This document shows, in pieces, positions 14,056 to 14,368 of a stretch of 14,368 nucleotides of DNA. A program made the translations under genes and the position numbers. Source of the DNA: Singulisphaera sp. GP187 (GTDB taxonomy: Bacteria; Planctomycetota; Phycisphaerae; Phycisphaerales; SM1A02); assembly GCA_945896765.1 (NCBI GenBank), contig CAMDEL010000018.1:1-14368 (forward strand), written 5' to 3'. Below the pieces are notes generated by a model, which was given only the letters and a program-made list of their open reading frames with translations, ran no database searches and had not been told where the DNA came from. The first letter of the stretch is position 1; each line of letters begins with the position of its first letter.

Positions 14056-14193
14056 AGTGGGCAGCCGTGAAAAGTCCTCTCGGGGCTCAGACAGTCCTCG
14101 GCGACCGACGCGATCCAATTTGCGAAATTTTACTGCAAGAGCCGTCGGCCGCCTGCAGAACTCGCCCGAGAGAACTTTCCAACGGCTGGGCAC
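14056..14193 (-). ncRNA. Candidate structured RNA: long rod-like imperfect hairpin
   Basis: The arms pair as follows: GTG 14057-14059 with CAC near 14191-14193; CAGCCGT with ACGGCTG; AAAGT (near 14071-14075) with ACTTT; CTCTCGGG (14077-14084) with CCCGAGAG (14165-14172). An internal bubble follows, then an inner stem joining GGCGACCGACG (14100-14110) to CGTCGGCCGCC (14143-14153), and an apical AATTT-GCG-AAATT hairpin (14117-14129). Two A-C mismatches in the plus-strand fold (76/173 and 104/149) become G-U pairs in a minus-strand RNA, giving unbroken 14-bp and 11-bp helices, so the minus strand is favoured. The stem, bubble, stem layout recalls 6S RNA, but I see no 6S sequence signature and 138 nt is short for it. 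It might only be a terminator-like or DNA-level palindrome after surE. Confidence 0.35.
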
Positions 14194-14198
14194 GCAAA

Positions 14199-14252
14199 CA
14201 GATACGAGACGGAATCTGAAAAACGTTCGAGCGAGAATTTGATTCGCCAACG
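14199..14252. repeat. Two small inverted repeats between the larger ones
   Basis: CAGAT (14199-14203) pairs with ATCTG (14214-14218) around ten bases. Next, CGTT (14224-14227) with GCGA (14231-14234) pairs with TCGC (14244-14247) and AACG (14249-14252), a two-part stem. Both fold similarly on either strand. Confidence 0.5.
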
Positions 14253-14254
14253 TG

Positions 14255-14354
14255 GGCAGTGGAATGATTTGAACCCCGGCGAGTTTGCAAGCCGAGCAAG
14301 TCTGCGCAGCTCGGCGCAGCATGTTTGAGCCCGGGGGCAAATCAGTCCGCTGCC
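14255..14354. repeat. 100-nt near-palindrome with nested 7-bp stem
   Basis: The outer arms 14255-14280 and 14329-14354 are complementary over about 23 pairs: GGCAGTGGA with TCCGCTGCC (one G-T wobble), TGATTTG with CAAATCA, then CCCC with GGGG and GGC with GCC around small bulges. Inside, GCCGAGC (14291-14297) pairs perfectly with GCTCGGC (14309-14315) around an 11-base loop. The minus strand contains GGTTCAAATC followed 16 bases later by CCA, which looks like a tRNA T-loop and 3' end, but the T-stem and anticodon arm do not fold, so no tRNA is called. Confidence 0.75.
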
Positions 14355-14368
14355 AAAATCTGCACGAA

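Larger units (their letters stand above)
14010..14368. other. Gene-free end region rich in inverted repeats
   Basis: No protein gene is supported after the surE stop; the open frames here are short, overlapping and have no start signals. The stretch holds three short direct repeats (14017-14048), a long rod-like inverted repeat (14056-14193), two small hairpins (14199-14218 and 14224-14252) and a 100-nt near-palindrome (14255-14354). Base composition stays like its neighbours. Confidence 0.7.

Noticed and set aside
14056..14193. RNase P RNA, suggested by AAAGTCC, GGGGCTC and CAGACAGTC
   Set aside because: The conserved GAGGAAAGTCC and CAGAACCCGGCTTA blocks are absent, and the supposed P4 arms are only about 80 bases apart, far too close.
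14253..14354. A tRNA (possibly Cys, from TTGCAAA) or tRNA-Sec on the minus strand
   Set aside because: The T-loop-like GGTTCAAATC and a CCA are present, but the T-stem has at most three pairs, the anticodon stem does not close with a 7-base loop, and the spacing between anticodon and T-loop is too short. The sequence pairs with its other arm instead.
14010..14368. tmRNA or an integron attC site
   Set aside because: No GGTTC-paired T-arm, no tag ending in codons for Leu-Ala-Ala, and no tRNA-like 5' end for tmRNA. The palindromes lack the RYYYAAC and GTTRRRY boxes needed for attC.
1..14368. A defence system, phage or mobile element
   Set aside because: No integrase, transposase, nuclease cluster, CRISPR repeats or abrupt composition change was seen; all larger genes fit chromosomal functions.

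Overview
The window looks like a piece of chromosome from a planctomycete, most likely class Phycisphaerae. The best clue is the secreted beta-propeller/cytochrome protein (6094-8799), which ends in a short dockerin-like double calcium loop closing on an LLSxWG-type repeat; planctomycetes of this class put such tails on many secreted proteins. A Lol-type lipoprotein exporter and an FtsX-type permease show a diderm envelope. Base composition is roughly half G+C by eye and looks even across the window. I see no phage, transposase, CRISPR or defence genes; this is mostly housekeeping and envelope sequence.

Layout. (1) 1-1927, plus strand: the 3' part of a secreted alpha/beta hydrolase gene with a C-terminal beta-sandwich domain, overlapping by 4 bases a gene for a small secreted protein of unknown function. 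(2) 5777-1882, minus strand: clpC (AAA+ unfoldase of the ClpCP protease), ended by a perfect 10-bp terminator hairpin, then a polytopic membrane protein with two C-terminal zinc ribbons, whose 3' end overlaps the secreted-protein gene tail to tail. (3) 5778-6093: divergent control region with the clpC promoter candidate and leader hairpin. (4) 6094-8799, plus: YVTN-type beta-propeller, di-heme cytochrome c, thrombospondin type 3-like repeat and dockerin-like tail in one secreted protein. (5) 11885-8822, minus: nnrE, a LolC/E-type permease and lolD, tightly packed as an operon. (6) 11949-14009, plus: a membrane GT2 glycosyltransferase related to carotenoid/hopanoid glycosyltransferases, then surE. 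(7) 14010-14368: a gene-free end containing several inverted repeats.

How the genes fit together. The nnrE-lolC-lolD block joins metabolite repair (NAD(P)HX epimerisation) to lipoprotein release from the inner membrane; the two Lol genes are translationally coupled by an 8-base overlap. clpC is isolated from the usual ctsR/mcsA/mcsB partners. The hydrolase, the small secreted protein and the cytochrome-propeller protein all carry export or extracellular signatures.

The part least explained by known genes is the last 300 bases. It holds a rod-like imperfect inverted repeat (about 138 nt), two small hairpins and a 100-nt near-palindrome, one after another. It may encode a structured RNA; I could not match it to RNase P RNA, tmRNA, SRP RNA, 6S RNA or a tRNA with confidence.
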